A DNA stretch of 64,000 bases from Corynebacterium bouchesdurhonense (GTDB taxonomy: Bacteria; Actinomycetota; Actinomycetes; Mycobacteriales; Mycobacteriaceae): NCBI RefSeq assembly GCF_900078305.2, contig NZ_LT546028.1:1186570-1250569 (forward strand), given 5' to 3'. The notes beneath the pieces were generated by a model that had not been told where the DNA came from, made no database searches, and saw only the letters and a program-made list of their open reading frames with translations. Of the stretch, positions 8,081 to 16,248 are shown piece after piece; positions within the stretch are counted from its first letter, which is position 1; each line of letters starts with the position of its first letter. Both the position numbers and the translations under genes were made by a program.

Positions 8081-10096
8081 TTATCGTTGCAGTGCGAAAC
8101 GGACACCGGCGGCGCCGGCACCCGTCAGTGACGTCAGGAGGACCAGCAACTGCGCGATATCACCGTCGCTCCAGCCCCCGTCTTCCCTGGTGGCAGCGTT
8201 TTTGATTTGGAATTTCCCTCCCTCCGGTTGCGCGGCCGAGGTTGATAGCTGGCCGCCTACCGGCTCGTCAAGAACGTTGCCTGCCCCGGTGGTGCCCCCG
8301 GTGAGCTTGGACTGGGCAATTGCGCTGGCCCCGGCACCCCCGGCGCGTAGCTTCGAGGCGTCGGACGCTGAACCTCCTTTGCCGGTAGCCCTTCCGCTGG
8401 TGGAGGCGCCTTGCCCCTCGGCGCAATTCGCGATGCCGCTAAGTTGGGCGGTGAAGCTGATCGGGTCGAGAGCGTCGCCCGCGGGGTAGAACTGGCCGAA
8501 GGCTTCCGCACCGGCTTCGGTCAGCGAGGAGGTGGCGGTGCCGGATGCGGAGGTGTCACTTACCTCGAGGGTGCTGAAATTGAGGTCGGCGAGCGTGATC
8601 CTGCCGTACTCGTTCGGTGTGCCGTCCGGACTGTTGGAGGACGCGTTCAAAATGAGCTTGCCCGAGGTGCCGTTGAATTGGATCTCGAGGTTGGAGAACT
8701 TCGTGTCTAGTACACCGTCGTGCCCCATGAACCGGATGGCCCCCGGGAAAAGGATGGAGCCGGAACGCGACGAGGGATCTACGGCTCCGGATGCGCCGGT
8801 AAAGACGAAAGCTTTCCCGTTGTCCTCCACACCCCGCAGCTCCCATCCGCCGCGCGCGATACTGCCCCTGATGTATGTGCGGAACGACTGCCGCACTCCC
8901 CACTCCGCTGATGCGGCGGCGATGCCCCTGCCGTCTGAAGCGGTACATGCACCAGAGGTGTCCTCGGCGGCCCCGCTCGCTCCGCCAGCGCCCGCAGTCG
9001 AGGGCTGGGTTCCCCCTGCCGCGGTTCCCCCGGCCGCGGTTCCCCCTGCCGCGGTTCCCCCGGCGGCCCCGTCGCCTGCTTTTCCAGCGGAGGGAGACGC
9101 ACCTGTTGCGCTCCCGTTGGAGGTGCCGGTGGCGCCAGCTGCCGCCGTTCCCCCCGAGGTGCGCGCCGCCGTCGCAGTGCGGCTAGTTCCGCTCGTGCCG
9201 CTTGTGCCGTTAGCGCCGCCGGCCGTGGCCGCCTGGTTCTGGGTGGGGTAAACCTTGGAATAAAGCGACTGCCCGCTCGTGAGCACGTTGCTCGTGTTGG
9301 TCAGTAGACCGTTCACTTCCACGAGGGTGTCGTTGACCGTGCCGAGCAAGGCTGCGGGGCCGGACGTTGCCTTTGATCGCGTCGCCGCGGCGGCGCCGCC
9401 GGAGCCGCCGACGCTGAAGCTGGGGGAGGGGGCTGGCCCGGCGGCGTCGACAAGCGTGAGCTCCAGTTCGATGGGGTCGAGGGACTCGCCGGCCTCGTAG
9501 AAACCGCCGAAAATTTCCGCACCGGTGGCCGAGAGCCGCACCGGCCCGGAGAGCGATACGGTGGACGAGCTGAAATTGGCCGGGGCACTGAGGCTGATGG
9601 TGGCGAGGAGCTCTTGGCGGCCCTGGCGCAGCTCGCCCACCGCGTTGGCACCCTCGTATTTGCGGGAAGCATAGTCCACCCGCAACTCGGCGGAGGAGCC
9701 GTTGACCACGAAGATCGGGTTGCTCAGGGTCATATCGAGGGCACCGTGGTGGCCGACGAAATGTACCTCGCCCTCGAAATCGATCTGGCCACTGGACGCG
9801 GACGTGAGAGCCGAGGAACGCAACGGGAACGTGAAGCCGCTACTGGTGCGCGATGCCCCGCCGCCCGTGGTGATTGAGCCGGCAGCAACGCCCTGTTCCA
9901 CGTACCGACGGAACGATTCGCGCACGCCCCACTGGAGCGAGCCGGAAGAGACGGTTCGGTGCGATCCAGATGCCTCCTCAGCTGAAGCGTGGGGGACGAG
10001 CGGGGCAAGTGCTGCGATGCCCCATGCGCCGGGCAGCGAGAGGAGGGCTGCGGCGCTGGCGGCACTGGCGAGAGCGAGGGGTGTTCGAGATTTCAC
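8081..10096 (-). CDS. htaA: HtaA, two-domain heme-binding cell-surface protein
   Basis: A 671-residue exported protein with two HtaA heme-binding domains. The first (about residues 50-220) contains SLQWGVRESFRRYVEQG and VHFVGHHGALDMTLSNP. The second (about 400-565) contains AEWGVRQSFRTYIRG and IRFMGHDGVLDTKFSNLEI. They are joined by a long Gly/Ala/Ser/Thr linker that includes a short tandem repeat. A C-terminal hydrophobic helix (QLLVLLTSLTGAGAAG) anchors it, ending in a basic residue. It takes heme from hemoglobin and hands it to HmuT, whose gene follows 13 bases later. GTG 10096 with GGAAGA upstream was chosen over a TTG at 10108. Confidence 0.95.
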   Translation of the reverse strand: MKSRTPLALASAASAAALLSLPGAWGIAALAPLVPHASAEEASGSHRTVSSGSLQWGVRESFRRYVEQGVAAGSITTGGGASRTSSGFTFPLRSSALTSASSGQIDFEGEVHFVGHHGALDMTLSNPIFVVNGSSAELRVDYASRKYEGANAVGELRQGRQELLATISLSAPANFSSSTVSLSGPVRLSATGAEIFGGFYEAGESLDPIELELTLVDAAGPAPSPSFSVGGSGGAAAATRSKATSGPAALLGTVNDTLVEVNGLLTNTSNVLTSGQSLYSKVYPTQNQAATAGGANGTSGTSGTSRTATAARTSGGTAAAGATGTSNGSATGASPSAGKAGDGAAGGTAAGGTAAGGTAAGGTQPSTAGAGGASGAAEDTSGACTASDGRGIAAASAEWGVRQSFRTYIRGSIARGGWELRGVEDNGKAFVFTGASGAVDPSSRSGSILFPGAIRFMGHDGVLDTKFSNLEIQFNGTSGKLILNASSNSPDGTPNEYGRITLADLNFSTLEVSDTSASGTATSSLTEAGAEAFGQFYPAGDALDPISFTAQLSGIANCAEGQGASTSGRATGKGGSASDASKLRAGGAGASAIAQSKLTGGTTGAGNVLDEPVGGQLSTSAAQPEGGKFQIKNAATREDGGWSDGDIAQLLVLLTSLTGAGAAGVRFALQR
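9008..9067. repeat. Four 15-bp tandem repeats in the htaA linker
   Basis: The unit GGTTCCCCCTGCCGC and its close variants occur four times end to end (starts 9008, 9023, 9038, 9053). On the coding strand they encode repeated AAGGT residues in the linker between the two heme domains. A repeat of this kind can change copy number and so alter the spacing of the domains. Confidence 0.85.
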
Positions 10097-10144
10097 GGCA
10101 TCTTCCAAATGTGGTGGGGCGGACGGGAGGACTAAGGATGGTCT

Positions 10145-10163
10145 TTAGTTTAGGGTACCCTTA
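10145..10163. promoter_or_regulatory. Candidate DtxR box between htaA and a divergent membrane gene
   Basis: TTAGTTTAGGGTACCCTTA matches about 15 of 19 positions of the DtxR consensus and has a perfect GGGTACCC centre. It lies about 50 bases from the htaA start and 40 from the start of the rightward gene at 10203, so it could control both. Confidence 0.7.
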
Positions 10164-10202
10164 GCTAAATTAGGAACGGCTTACTTTAGAATGGGAGAAA
10201 AT

Positions 10203-10700
10203 ATGGGCAACGACGCGGATGCAGTGACGCAATACTTCCCGCCGGTCTCGCGTGCCGAAATTGGGGGCGAGCCTGATGCTGGGGCCGTGGCTGAGGCTGG
10301 GTCGGCTCCGGGTAGCGGCGCGGGGCGCAAGAGGCGGTTCGCGCCGTGGGAGCAAGCTCTCGTTGCGTTGTTGGCGGCGGTGGTCGCGTTCGGCGGGGCA
10401 ACCGGGAACGTGGCTGTCGCTGGCGCGGGGGCGCTAGCGACAATGGTCGCGGCCTTCGCCCTTCCTGGCCGGGCACCGGGCGAAGTGGGGGCCACCGTGG
10501 TGGCGGGGCGGGCGCCTGGCGGGCTGAAGCCGCGTAGCGTAGCGCTTGTGGTGGGGGCGAGCTGGGCGGTGGCTGCGCTCGCCTCTCTGCTGGCGCTCTT
10601 TTTTGTCCCAGCCGGCTTCACCCTCACCGCCGGCGTACTGGTGGCGCTGTTCAGCGCCGCTGTGGTGTGGGGGGCGATGGAGGCGATGTCACGCCGCTAA
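10203..10700 (+). CDS. Membrane protein of the heme locus, unknown function
   Basis: A 165-residue protein I do not recognise. A polar N-terminal region of about 45 residues ends in a basic patch (GRKRRFAPWEQ). Three to four hydrophobic helices follow, and the C terminus is MEAMSRR. ATG 10203 is preceded by GGGAG five bases upstream; ATG 10191 is a less likely start. It is divergent from htaA across a DtxR-like box, and its stop overlaps the hmuO stop by three bases. Placement implies an iron-regulated role in heme use, such as assembly or anchoring of the uptake system; that role is inference. Confidence 0.7.
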   Translation: MGNDADAVTQYFPPVSRAEIGGEPDAGAVAEAGSAPGSGAGRKRRFAPWEQALVALLAAVVAFGGATGNVAVAGAGALATMVAAFALPGRAPGEVGATVVAGRAPGGLKPRSVALVVGASWAVAALASLLALFFVPAGFTLTAGVLVALFSAAVVWGAMEAMSRR

Positions 10701-11368
10701 CGCAGTGTGGCCAGCGCAAGTGACTCGAACACATTCTGGTTGAGCTGGAAGGCGTGCTGCGCGGCGGCGATCAACCGTTCGCGCTGCCCCCCGCCGGTAG
10801 GCAACGCGTCCAGCTTGGCCCGGTATGCGTTCCTGTACGGGGGGATCTTGCCAATGGCGGAGAAGTCGTAGAAATGCAACTCCTCCGGCGTCATTCCGTA
10901 GTGGCTGGGAAATGCCCGGGCCAAGACTTGGCCGCCCGAAATGTCGCCGAGGTAGCGAACGTAGTGGTGGGCGATGATTTCGGGCCAGTCTGCCGGGGTG
11001 AGTGCGTCGAGCCGGCGCGCATACTCGTATGTGGCGGGGGTGGGCAGCAGGAAGTCCTGCCAATCCGCTCCGGCCATCGCCCGAAGGTCCTGCTCAAGGG
11101 CGGGAAGCCGAACTAGGCGGGGATCTGCGATCGCGGCAACGCCGGGGTTGTCTGCCGTGCGCATCACAGCCGCTTCCAGCGCGCGGTAGATATGCCAGTA
11201 CTGGACGGTCAAATTCACTACTGCTGCCCGGTTGAGTGCTCCCGATGCGAGTTGGGCCATGAACCGTGAGGTTTCCGCTTCGGTGTGCGCGGCGGCGGTT
11301 TCCCGCTTCAGGGTGGCGGACAAGGGTTCGAGGCTGGGGGCGGTGAGCGCGGTCACGGGGATCTCCAT
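10697..11368 (-). CDS. hmuO: Heme oxygenase
   Basis: A 223-residue heme oxygenase that opens heme to biliverdin, CO and iron. The proximal histidine is in AAAHTEAE (about residue 32). The distal-helix glycines are in YVRYLGDISGGQVLARAF, and HFYDFSAIG is also conserved. Length is close to C. diphtheriae HmuO. Two DtxR-like boxes lie in the 55 bases upstream, consistent with iron repression of this gene in corynebacteria. Confidence 0.96.
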   Translation of the reverse strand: MEIPVTALTAPSLEPLSATLKRETAAAHTEAETSRFMAQLASGALNRAAVVNLTVQYWHIYRALEAAVMRTADNPGVAAIADPRLVRLPALEQDLRAMAGADWQDFLLPTPATYEYARRLDALTPADWPEIIAHHYVRYLGDISGGQVLARAFPSHYGMTPEELHFYDFSAIGKIPPYRNAYRAKLDALPTGGGQRERLIAAAQHAFQLNQNVFESLALATLR

Positions 11369-11372
11369 TCAT

Positions 11373-11391
11373 TAAGGGTTGCCTAACCTAT
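11373..11391 (-). promoter_or_regulatory. Candidate DtxR box next to the hmuO start
   Basis: TAAGGGTTGCCTAACCTAT matches about 15 of 19 DtxR consensus positions, with an intact CTAACCTA half. It begins five bases upstream of the hmuO start codon. Confidence 0.7.
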
Positions 11392-11401
11392 GTAGGAGAA
11401 T

Positions 11402-11420
11402 AAAGGTTAGGCTAGCCTAT
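11402..11420 (-). promoter_or_regulatory. Strong candidate DtxR box upstream of hmuO
   Basis: AAAGGTTAGGCTAGCCTAT retains the AGGTTAGGCTA core and the CCTA half-site. It is one of the best matches in the window and lies 34-52 bases upstream of hmuO, a usual operator position. Confidence 0.8.
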
Positions 11421-11496
11421 GGTCAATCAAACTTAGGGTTGATCCATCCCATGGCGGATCGTCGCGCCGGGCTCTGTGATGTGGAACACTATCCCT

Positions 11497-12471
11497 ATGA
11501 CCGCTCATAGCACCGACACGATTCTCACCGAAGTCCGCGACGGCACCGGCACCATCACCCTGAACCGCCCGAAGGCCCTGAACTCGCTGGATTACACCAT
11601 GATCCGCGCCATCGACACCGCGGTCCGGCAGTGGGCGGAGGACGACGCCGTCGAGCGCGTCCTTGTGCGCTCGAGCTCCAAGCACTTCTGTTCCGGCGGC
11701 GACGTGAAGATGGCCCGGGCGGAGATCCTGGCCGGCAACTCAGAGCTGGTGGACGAGTTCTTCGCCCACGAATACGCGATGAACCTGTTCATCGCCGAGT
11801 ACCCCAAGCCGTTCACTGCGCTGGCCGGCGGCGTCATCATGGGCGGCGGCATGGGCATCTCCGCGATCGGCGGCCCGCTGGTGATGGCGGACAACGCGTT
11901 CGCCTCGATGCCCGAGATGAACATCGGCTACATCACGGACGTGGGCATGAGCTGGAAGCTGCAGCACCTTCCCGGCCGCGAATCCCTCAACCTCGGCAAG
12001 TTCCTCGGCTTGACCGGCTACCGCATGACGCCGGACGACATGCTCGCGCTAGGTCTCGCGTCCACAAAGATCGCCGCGGGGGAGGAGCTTTCGCTTGCCG
12101 ACGCCCCCTTAGAACCACAACCCAGCCCCCTCGCGCGCTGGTTCGACGACATCGAGGCCACCTTCGGCGGGTCCTGGGCGGACATCGATGGGCGCCTCGA
12201 GGCTCAGCCCGGCGAGTTCGCCGAGCTGGTCAGGGGCTTGACCAGCAAGGCCTCCCCGTCCTCCCTCGTGGCCACCGCGGAGCTGTTCGAGGCGAACGCG
12301 AACCAGGACCTGGCCGGCGCGCTGGACAACGAGCGCAACCTGGGCGAGTTGATGCGCCGCGAGCCCGACTTCGCCGAGGGCGTGCGTGCGGTGCTGGTGG
12401 ATAAGGACCAGGCACCCGAGTTCGCCGCGCAGCCCGACCCGGACAAGTACCGGGCCGCACTAAACTTCTAG
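11497..12471 (+). CDS. Enoyl-CoA hydratase / 3-hydroxyisobutyryl-CoA hydrolase family enzyme
   Basis: A 324-residue crotonase-fold protein. It has TGTITLNRPKALNSLD, the oxyanion-hole segments SSSKHFCSGGDVK and GGVIMGGGMGISAIG, and the catalytic-region MPEMNIGYITDVG. Length and the C-terminal ECH_2-type extension (RGLTSKASPSSLVATAEL...) match 3-hydroxyisobutyryl-CoA hydrolases of valine breakdown better than plain hydratases. ATG 11497 (MTAHSTDT) is preferred; ATG 11476 would add seven residues. An iterated 12-mer variant occurs at 12093-12104. Confidence 0.87.
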   Translation: MTAHSTDTILTEVRDGTGTITLNRPKALNSLDYTMIRAIDTAVRQWAEDDAVERVLVRSSSKHFCSGGDVKMARAEILAGNSELVDEFFAHEYAMNLFIAEYPKPFTALAGGVIMGGGMGISAIGGPLVMADNAFASMPEMNIGYITDVGMSWKLQHLPGRESLNLGKFLGLTGYRMTPDDMLALGLASTKIAAGEELSLADAPLEPQPSPLARWFDDIEATFGGSWADIDGRLEAQPGEFAELVRGLTSKASPSSLVATAELFEANANQDLAGALDNERNLGELMRREPDFAEGVRAVLVDKDQAPEFAAQPDPDKYRAALNF

Positions 12472-12477
12472 ACGGGT

Positions 12478-14133
12478 TTAGAGCGGGAGGGGCGGCAGCG
12501 CGGGCAAAGCCGGCAGCTGGATGAGGCCGGCATGCACCGCGCCCAGGCCGAGCACGGCGCTGAGCGCGGCCAGAACCGCGAGTACCAGTGCGGCAGTGCC
12601 GCCGGTGGAGGACCCGGCCGAGCTCAGCGAACTTCCGCGGTCGCCAGTCACGGCGGCTGGGGCAATGTTCGGGCGGGCCTTGGAGTGGTCGGAGGTGGAC
12701 CCGAGCGGCAGGCAGTCGGCCAGCTCCTCGATGGTGTAGAACTGCGAGTTGTCCGCCACCGGCATGCAGCCGTCGTGGAACGGAATCTCGGCCTCGTTGT
12801 ACAGCATGCGTACCAGGGTCACGCCCTCGTCGTTCTGGTACGCGTCCCACTGGATGTTGGAGCCCATCGGGGCGACCTTGTCGCCGCGCCAGGTGGAGTT
12901 GCTGTAGTCCATGATCTGGTCCGCCGGCACGCCCTTCTCGGAGCCAGGCAGCTTGAGCAGCGCGGCGAGCGGCATGATGGTCTCGGCGTGGCCGAAGCGG
13001 TACTCCGCGGCGGTGGTGCCGCCGGCAGCACGGTCCTTCACCCCCTGGATCATCTCCTCGAGGAGCGGCTCGTAGATGTCGTACGAGGTGGTCTGGCCCT
13101 CGATGCCGGGGCCGTTTTCGTAGAAGCTCTCCACGTCGAGCAGGTACGCCAGCTGCTTGCCGTCCTCGTCGTCCATGTACTGGTCGAAGATCCACCCCTC
13201 GGCGGGCTTCGCCGGTTCGTCCTCCATTGCGGGGGAGATGATGTAAAGGTTGTAGAACTGCAGGGCCGCGTCGGCGACGCCCTTCAGCTTCTTGCCGCTT
13301 TGGCCGGTGATCTTCAGCGTCCCGTTGTCAATATCGGCGATGAACTTTTGGTCGAAGATCTTTGAGAGCAGGCCGAGTGAGGCCTTGCGGGAGGCATCGG
13401 AGTTCTGGGCCGCCTCGATCTTCTTGGTCACCTGGTCGCTCTTCAGGTACTCGGAGTAGCCCTCGTAGCGGGGCGAATTCTTATCCGAGTGGGCGTGCAG
13501 CAGGTCGAAGCGTTCTTCGAGGTTGACGGTACCCTCAGTCGTGCCATCGACGAGGTTGTCGGACAGGCCCGGCACCACCGACAGCACCCCGCGGCCGAAC
13601 AGCTGGCCGGATTCCACCGCGCGGTCCGCGCCGGAGGACATGAACTTCACCTTGTCGGTGCCGCTTGCGGCAACGCTGCCCAGGAAGTCCAGGTTGCGCG
13701 CGGCGTTGCGGGTGCCGATGCCGCGCAGCTCCTCGCGGCCGTAGGTGGTCAGGTTGCCGTAGCCGCCACGGCCGGGGCCGGTGAGCTCGCGGTTGGCCTT
13801 CGACATGGCCTCCACCTGAGGGATCAGGCGCTCTCCCAGTTCCGTGAGCTGGCCCTGGTCCTTCGCAGCCGCCAGCATCTGGGCAGCCAGGTCGTCGTAC
13901 TTGAAGCCGGAGAGGCCGCGAGAGCCGTGGCGGTCCACGGAGGTGGTGTAGATCTGGTGGAACCCCGCGGGCGCCTGGCTGTAGGAGGAGATTGGAGCGG
14001 CGGGGGAGTAGGGCTGCTTGGTGGAGTAGTAGGTTTGCGCCTCGGCAGCGGTCGCAGGTGCGAGCGAAATGGCGGTGGCCGCGGGGGCGGCGATGGCAAT
14101 TGCGCGGCCGCGGGAAGTGAGCGTTAGTGGCAC
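12478..14133 (-). CDS. Surface histidine acid phosphatase (branch 2)
   Basis: A 551-residue exported phosphatase of the histidine phosphatase superfamily, branch 2 (phytase/acid phosphatase type). The catalytic RHGSRG (residues 68-73) supplies the phospho-accepting His, and a distal HAETIMPLAALL supplies the general acid region (HAE). A signal peptide precedes it. The C terminus has a Ser/Thr/Gly stretch, a transmembrane helix and the tail LPALPALPPLPL, so it should be surface-anchored and release phosphate from organic esters. The GTG start has AAGGAG eight bases upstream. It converges on the hydratase gene with six bases between. Confidence 0.85.
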   Translation of the reverse strand: MPLTLTSRGRAIAIAAPAATAISLAPATAAEAQTYYSTKQPYSPAAPISSYSQAPAGFHQIYTTSVDRHGSRGLSGFKYDDLAAQMLAAAKDQGQLTELGERLIPQVEAMSKANRELTGPGRGGYGNLTTYGREELRGIGTRNAARNLDFLGSVAASGTDKVKFMSSGADRAVESGQLFGRGVLSVVPGLSDNLVDGTTEGTVNLEERFDLLHAHSDKNSPRYEGYSEYLKSDQVTKKIEAAQNSDASRKASLGLLSKIFDQKFIADIDNGTLKITGQSGKKLKGVADAALQFYNLYIISPAMEDEPAKPAEGWIFDQYMDDEDGKQLAYLLDVESFYENGPGIEGQTTSYDIYEPLLEEMIQGVKDRAAGGTTAAEYRFGHAETIMPLAALLKLPGSEKGVPADQIMDYSNSTWRGDKVAPMGSNIQWDAYQNDEGVTLVRMLYNEAEIPFHDGCMPVADNSQFYTIEELADCLPLGSTSDHSKARPNIAPAAVTGDRGSSLSSAGSSTGGTAALVLAVLAALSAVLGLGAVHAGLIQLPALPALPPLPL

Positions 14134-14341
14134 GGGGAGCTCCTTAGCGTGGGGGGGGAAACAATAGCTGCGTCAACGGTAAAACTCCTGGGTGACGGGC
14201 CGGTTACGCTGGCGTGAACATCTAGGGTTGTATGCTCCTCGGGTGTCGGTGCCTGGCGGTAGGATAGGGGTAGTTTGGCCCGGTGCTTGCCCCCGGAGCC
14301 AACATATTTCCCGCCAGACATTTCCGCCTTGAAGGAGCGAC

Positions 14342-15790
14342 GTGACCGAGACCACCACCCCCCGCGACGATTGGAACCACAAGCTGGCGCTCGCGCAGGA
14401 GATGCTGCCGCTGATCAGCCGCCTGCACCGCGAGCACAACGCGGTCACCTCGATCTACGGCCGCCTGCTCATTGGCGTGACCGACATCGACATTATTAAG
14501 GCGCACCGCTACGCCCGCCGCATCGAGGAGAAGGAGCTGCCGCTGGATGAGACGCTGCCGATCCTCCGCGAGCTGGTGGAGATGGATCTGGGCACCGCCT
14601 CGCTCGACCTGGGCCGCCTGGCCAGCCTCTACCGCGAGTCGGAGGGCCAGGACCTGCGCGCGTTCCTGGAGTCCGAGCTGGCGGACGTGGTCGGCACGTC
14701 TTCCGAGCTCGAGGCGCGCGACGTTGTCTTGTACGGCTTCGGCCGCATCGGCCGCCTGCTCGCCCGCATCCTCATCGCCCGCGAGGCAACCTACGGCGGC
14801 GTGCGCCTGCGCGCGGTGGTGGTGCGCAAGAAGGGTGCGGAGGACATTGTGAAGCGCGCTTCCCTTCTGCGCCGCGACTCGGTGCACGGCGCCTTCAACG
14901 GCACGATCACCGTGGACCGCGAGAACGAGATCATCTGGGCCAACGGCACCCCCATCCAGATGATCTACGCGGACAACCCGGCCGAGATCGACTACACCGC
15001 GTACGGCATCGACAACGCCATCGTGGTGGACAACACCGGCGCGTGGCGCGACCGCGAGGGGCTGTCGCGCCACCTCGAGTCCAAGGGCGTGGACCGCGTG
15101 CTGCTCACCGCGCCGGGCAAGGGCGACATCCCCAACATCGTCTACGGCATCAACCAGGACATGATCGGCGAGGACAAGGTGCTCTCCGCCGCGTCCTGCA
15201 CCACCAACGGCATCACCCCGGTGCTGAAGGTGATCAATGACCGCTACGGCGTGGTCCACGGCCACGTGGAGACGGTGCACTCCTACACCAACGACCAGAA
15301 CCTGGCCGACAACTTCCACAAGGGGCCGCGCCGCGGCCGCGCTGCAGGCCTGAACATGGTGCTCACGGAGACGGGCGCGGCGAAGGCCGTGTCCAAGGCG
15401 CTGCCGGAGTTCGCCGGCAAGCTCACCGGCAACGCCATCCGCGTGCCCACGCCGGATGTCTCCATGGCGGTGATCAACCTCGAGCTGGAGCGCGAGGTGG
15501 ACAAGGATGAGGTGAACAACTTCCTGCGCCGCGTCTCCACCGACTCGGACCTGCGTCAGCAGATCGACTACATCGAGTCCCCGGAGGTTGTTTCCACCGA
15601 CCTGTTGGGCACCACCCACGCCGGCGTGGTGGACGGCCTGGCCACCATCGCCTCCGGTAAGCACCTCGTGCTCTACGTCTGGTACGACAACGAGTACGGC
15701 TACTCCCACCAGGTGGTGCGCGTGGTGGAGGACATCGCGGGCGTGCGCCCGAAGATCTACCCGACGCGCAAGGAGCCGTCGGAGATCTAG
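14342..15790 (+). CDS. gapB: Glyceraldehyde-3-phosphate dehydrogenase, long GapB type
   Basis: A 482-residue GAPDH with an N-terminal helical extension of about 125 residues before the Rossmann motif YGFGRIGRLLAR. The catalytic cysteine is in SAASCTTNGITP and the substrate region is HSYTNDQN. The ending WYDNEYGYSHQVVRVVEDIAG is family-typical. The architecture matches corynebacterial GapB, used mainly in the gluconeogenic direction. The GTG start is preceded by AAGGAG seven bases upstream. The 208-base upstream gap holds the divergent phosphatase promoter and a TAGGAT -10-like box at 14260-14265; I see nothing else there. Confidence 0.94.
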   Translation: MTETTTPRDDWNHKLALAQEMLPLISRLHREHNAVTSIYGRLLIGVTDIDIIKAHRYARRIEEKELPLDETLPILRELVEMDLGTASLDLGRLASLYRESEGQDLRAFLESELADVVGTSSELEARDVVLYGFGRIGRLLARILIAREATYGGVRLRAVVVRKKGAEDIVKRASLLRRDSVHGAFNGTITVDRENEIIWANGTPIQMIYADNPAEIDYTAYGIDNAIVVDNTGAWRDREGLSRHLESKGVDRVLLTAPGKGDIPNIVYGINQDMIGEDKVLSAASCTTNGITPVLKVINDRYGVVHGHVETVHSYTNDQNLADNFHKGPRRGRAAGLNMVLTETGAAKAVSKALPEFAGKLTGNAIRVPTPDVSMAVINLELEREVDKDEVNNFLRRVSTDSDLRQQIDYIESPEVVSTDLLGTTHAGVVDGLATIASGKHLVLYVWYDNEYGYSHQVVRVVEDIAGVRPKIYPTRKEPSEI

Positions 15791-15804
15791 GAGCTCTGGT
15801 AGCT

Positions 15805-16248
15805 ATGGTCATGCGCCGTAAGCTCGCCGCCGCAGTCGGCGTGTTCGCGCTGGCCGGCTGCGGCGCGCACGGAACCGAAATGGGGCTGCAGGACGCCGCG
15901 CTGGCCGGAGACTTCACCGTCGCGGACGTGGCGGGGCCGGGGGTGACAGCCGCGTACGTGTTCTGTCCGTACACAGACAAAGCCGAAGCGCAGCGCCTCG
16001 GCTTCGACCCGGGCGACGTGCCCGGCATTGACGATGACGTCCATTTCTGGGAGACGGCCTCCGGCATCGGGGTGATAGCAGGCGGCCGTGCGGAGATCGA
16101 GTGGTTCGACCCGCGCATAGTCGACGCCTGCGGGCCGGGGGTGGAGCCGTACCAGGAGATCGACCCGGCGGCGACGGTGCGCGGAACCGCCGAGACCCGC
16201 GAGTACGCGGGCGGGGAGACCGCCGAGGTTACCGTTTTGCGCTTCTAA
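15805..16248 (+). CDS. Hypothetical lipoprotein
   Basis: A 147-residue exported protein of no family I recognise. The lipobox is FALAGCGAH, with Cys near residue 19. The mature part has two cysteines (FCPYTD and VDACGPG) that could pair, and no membrane segment. It starts 15 bases after gapB and its end overlaps the convergent sqdX gene by 20 bases. Position alone gives no function. Confidence 0.7.
   Translation: MVMRRKLAAAVGVFALAGCGAHGTEMGLQDAALAGDFTVADVAGPGVTAAYVFCPYTDKAEAQRLGFDPGDVPGIDDDVHFWETASGIGVIAGGRAEIEWFDPRIVDACGPGVEPYQEIDPAATVRGTAETREYAGGETAEVTVLRF

Noticed and set aside
9008..9067. CRISPR-like array in htaA
   Set aside because: The repeats are 15 bp, contiguous without spacers, and in frame with a Gly/Ala linker, so they are a coding tandem repeat.
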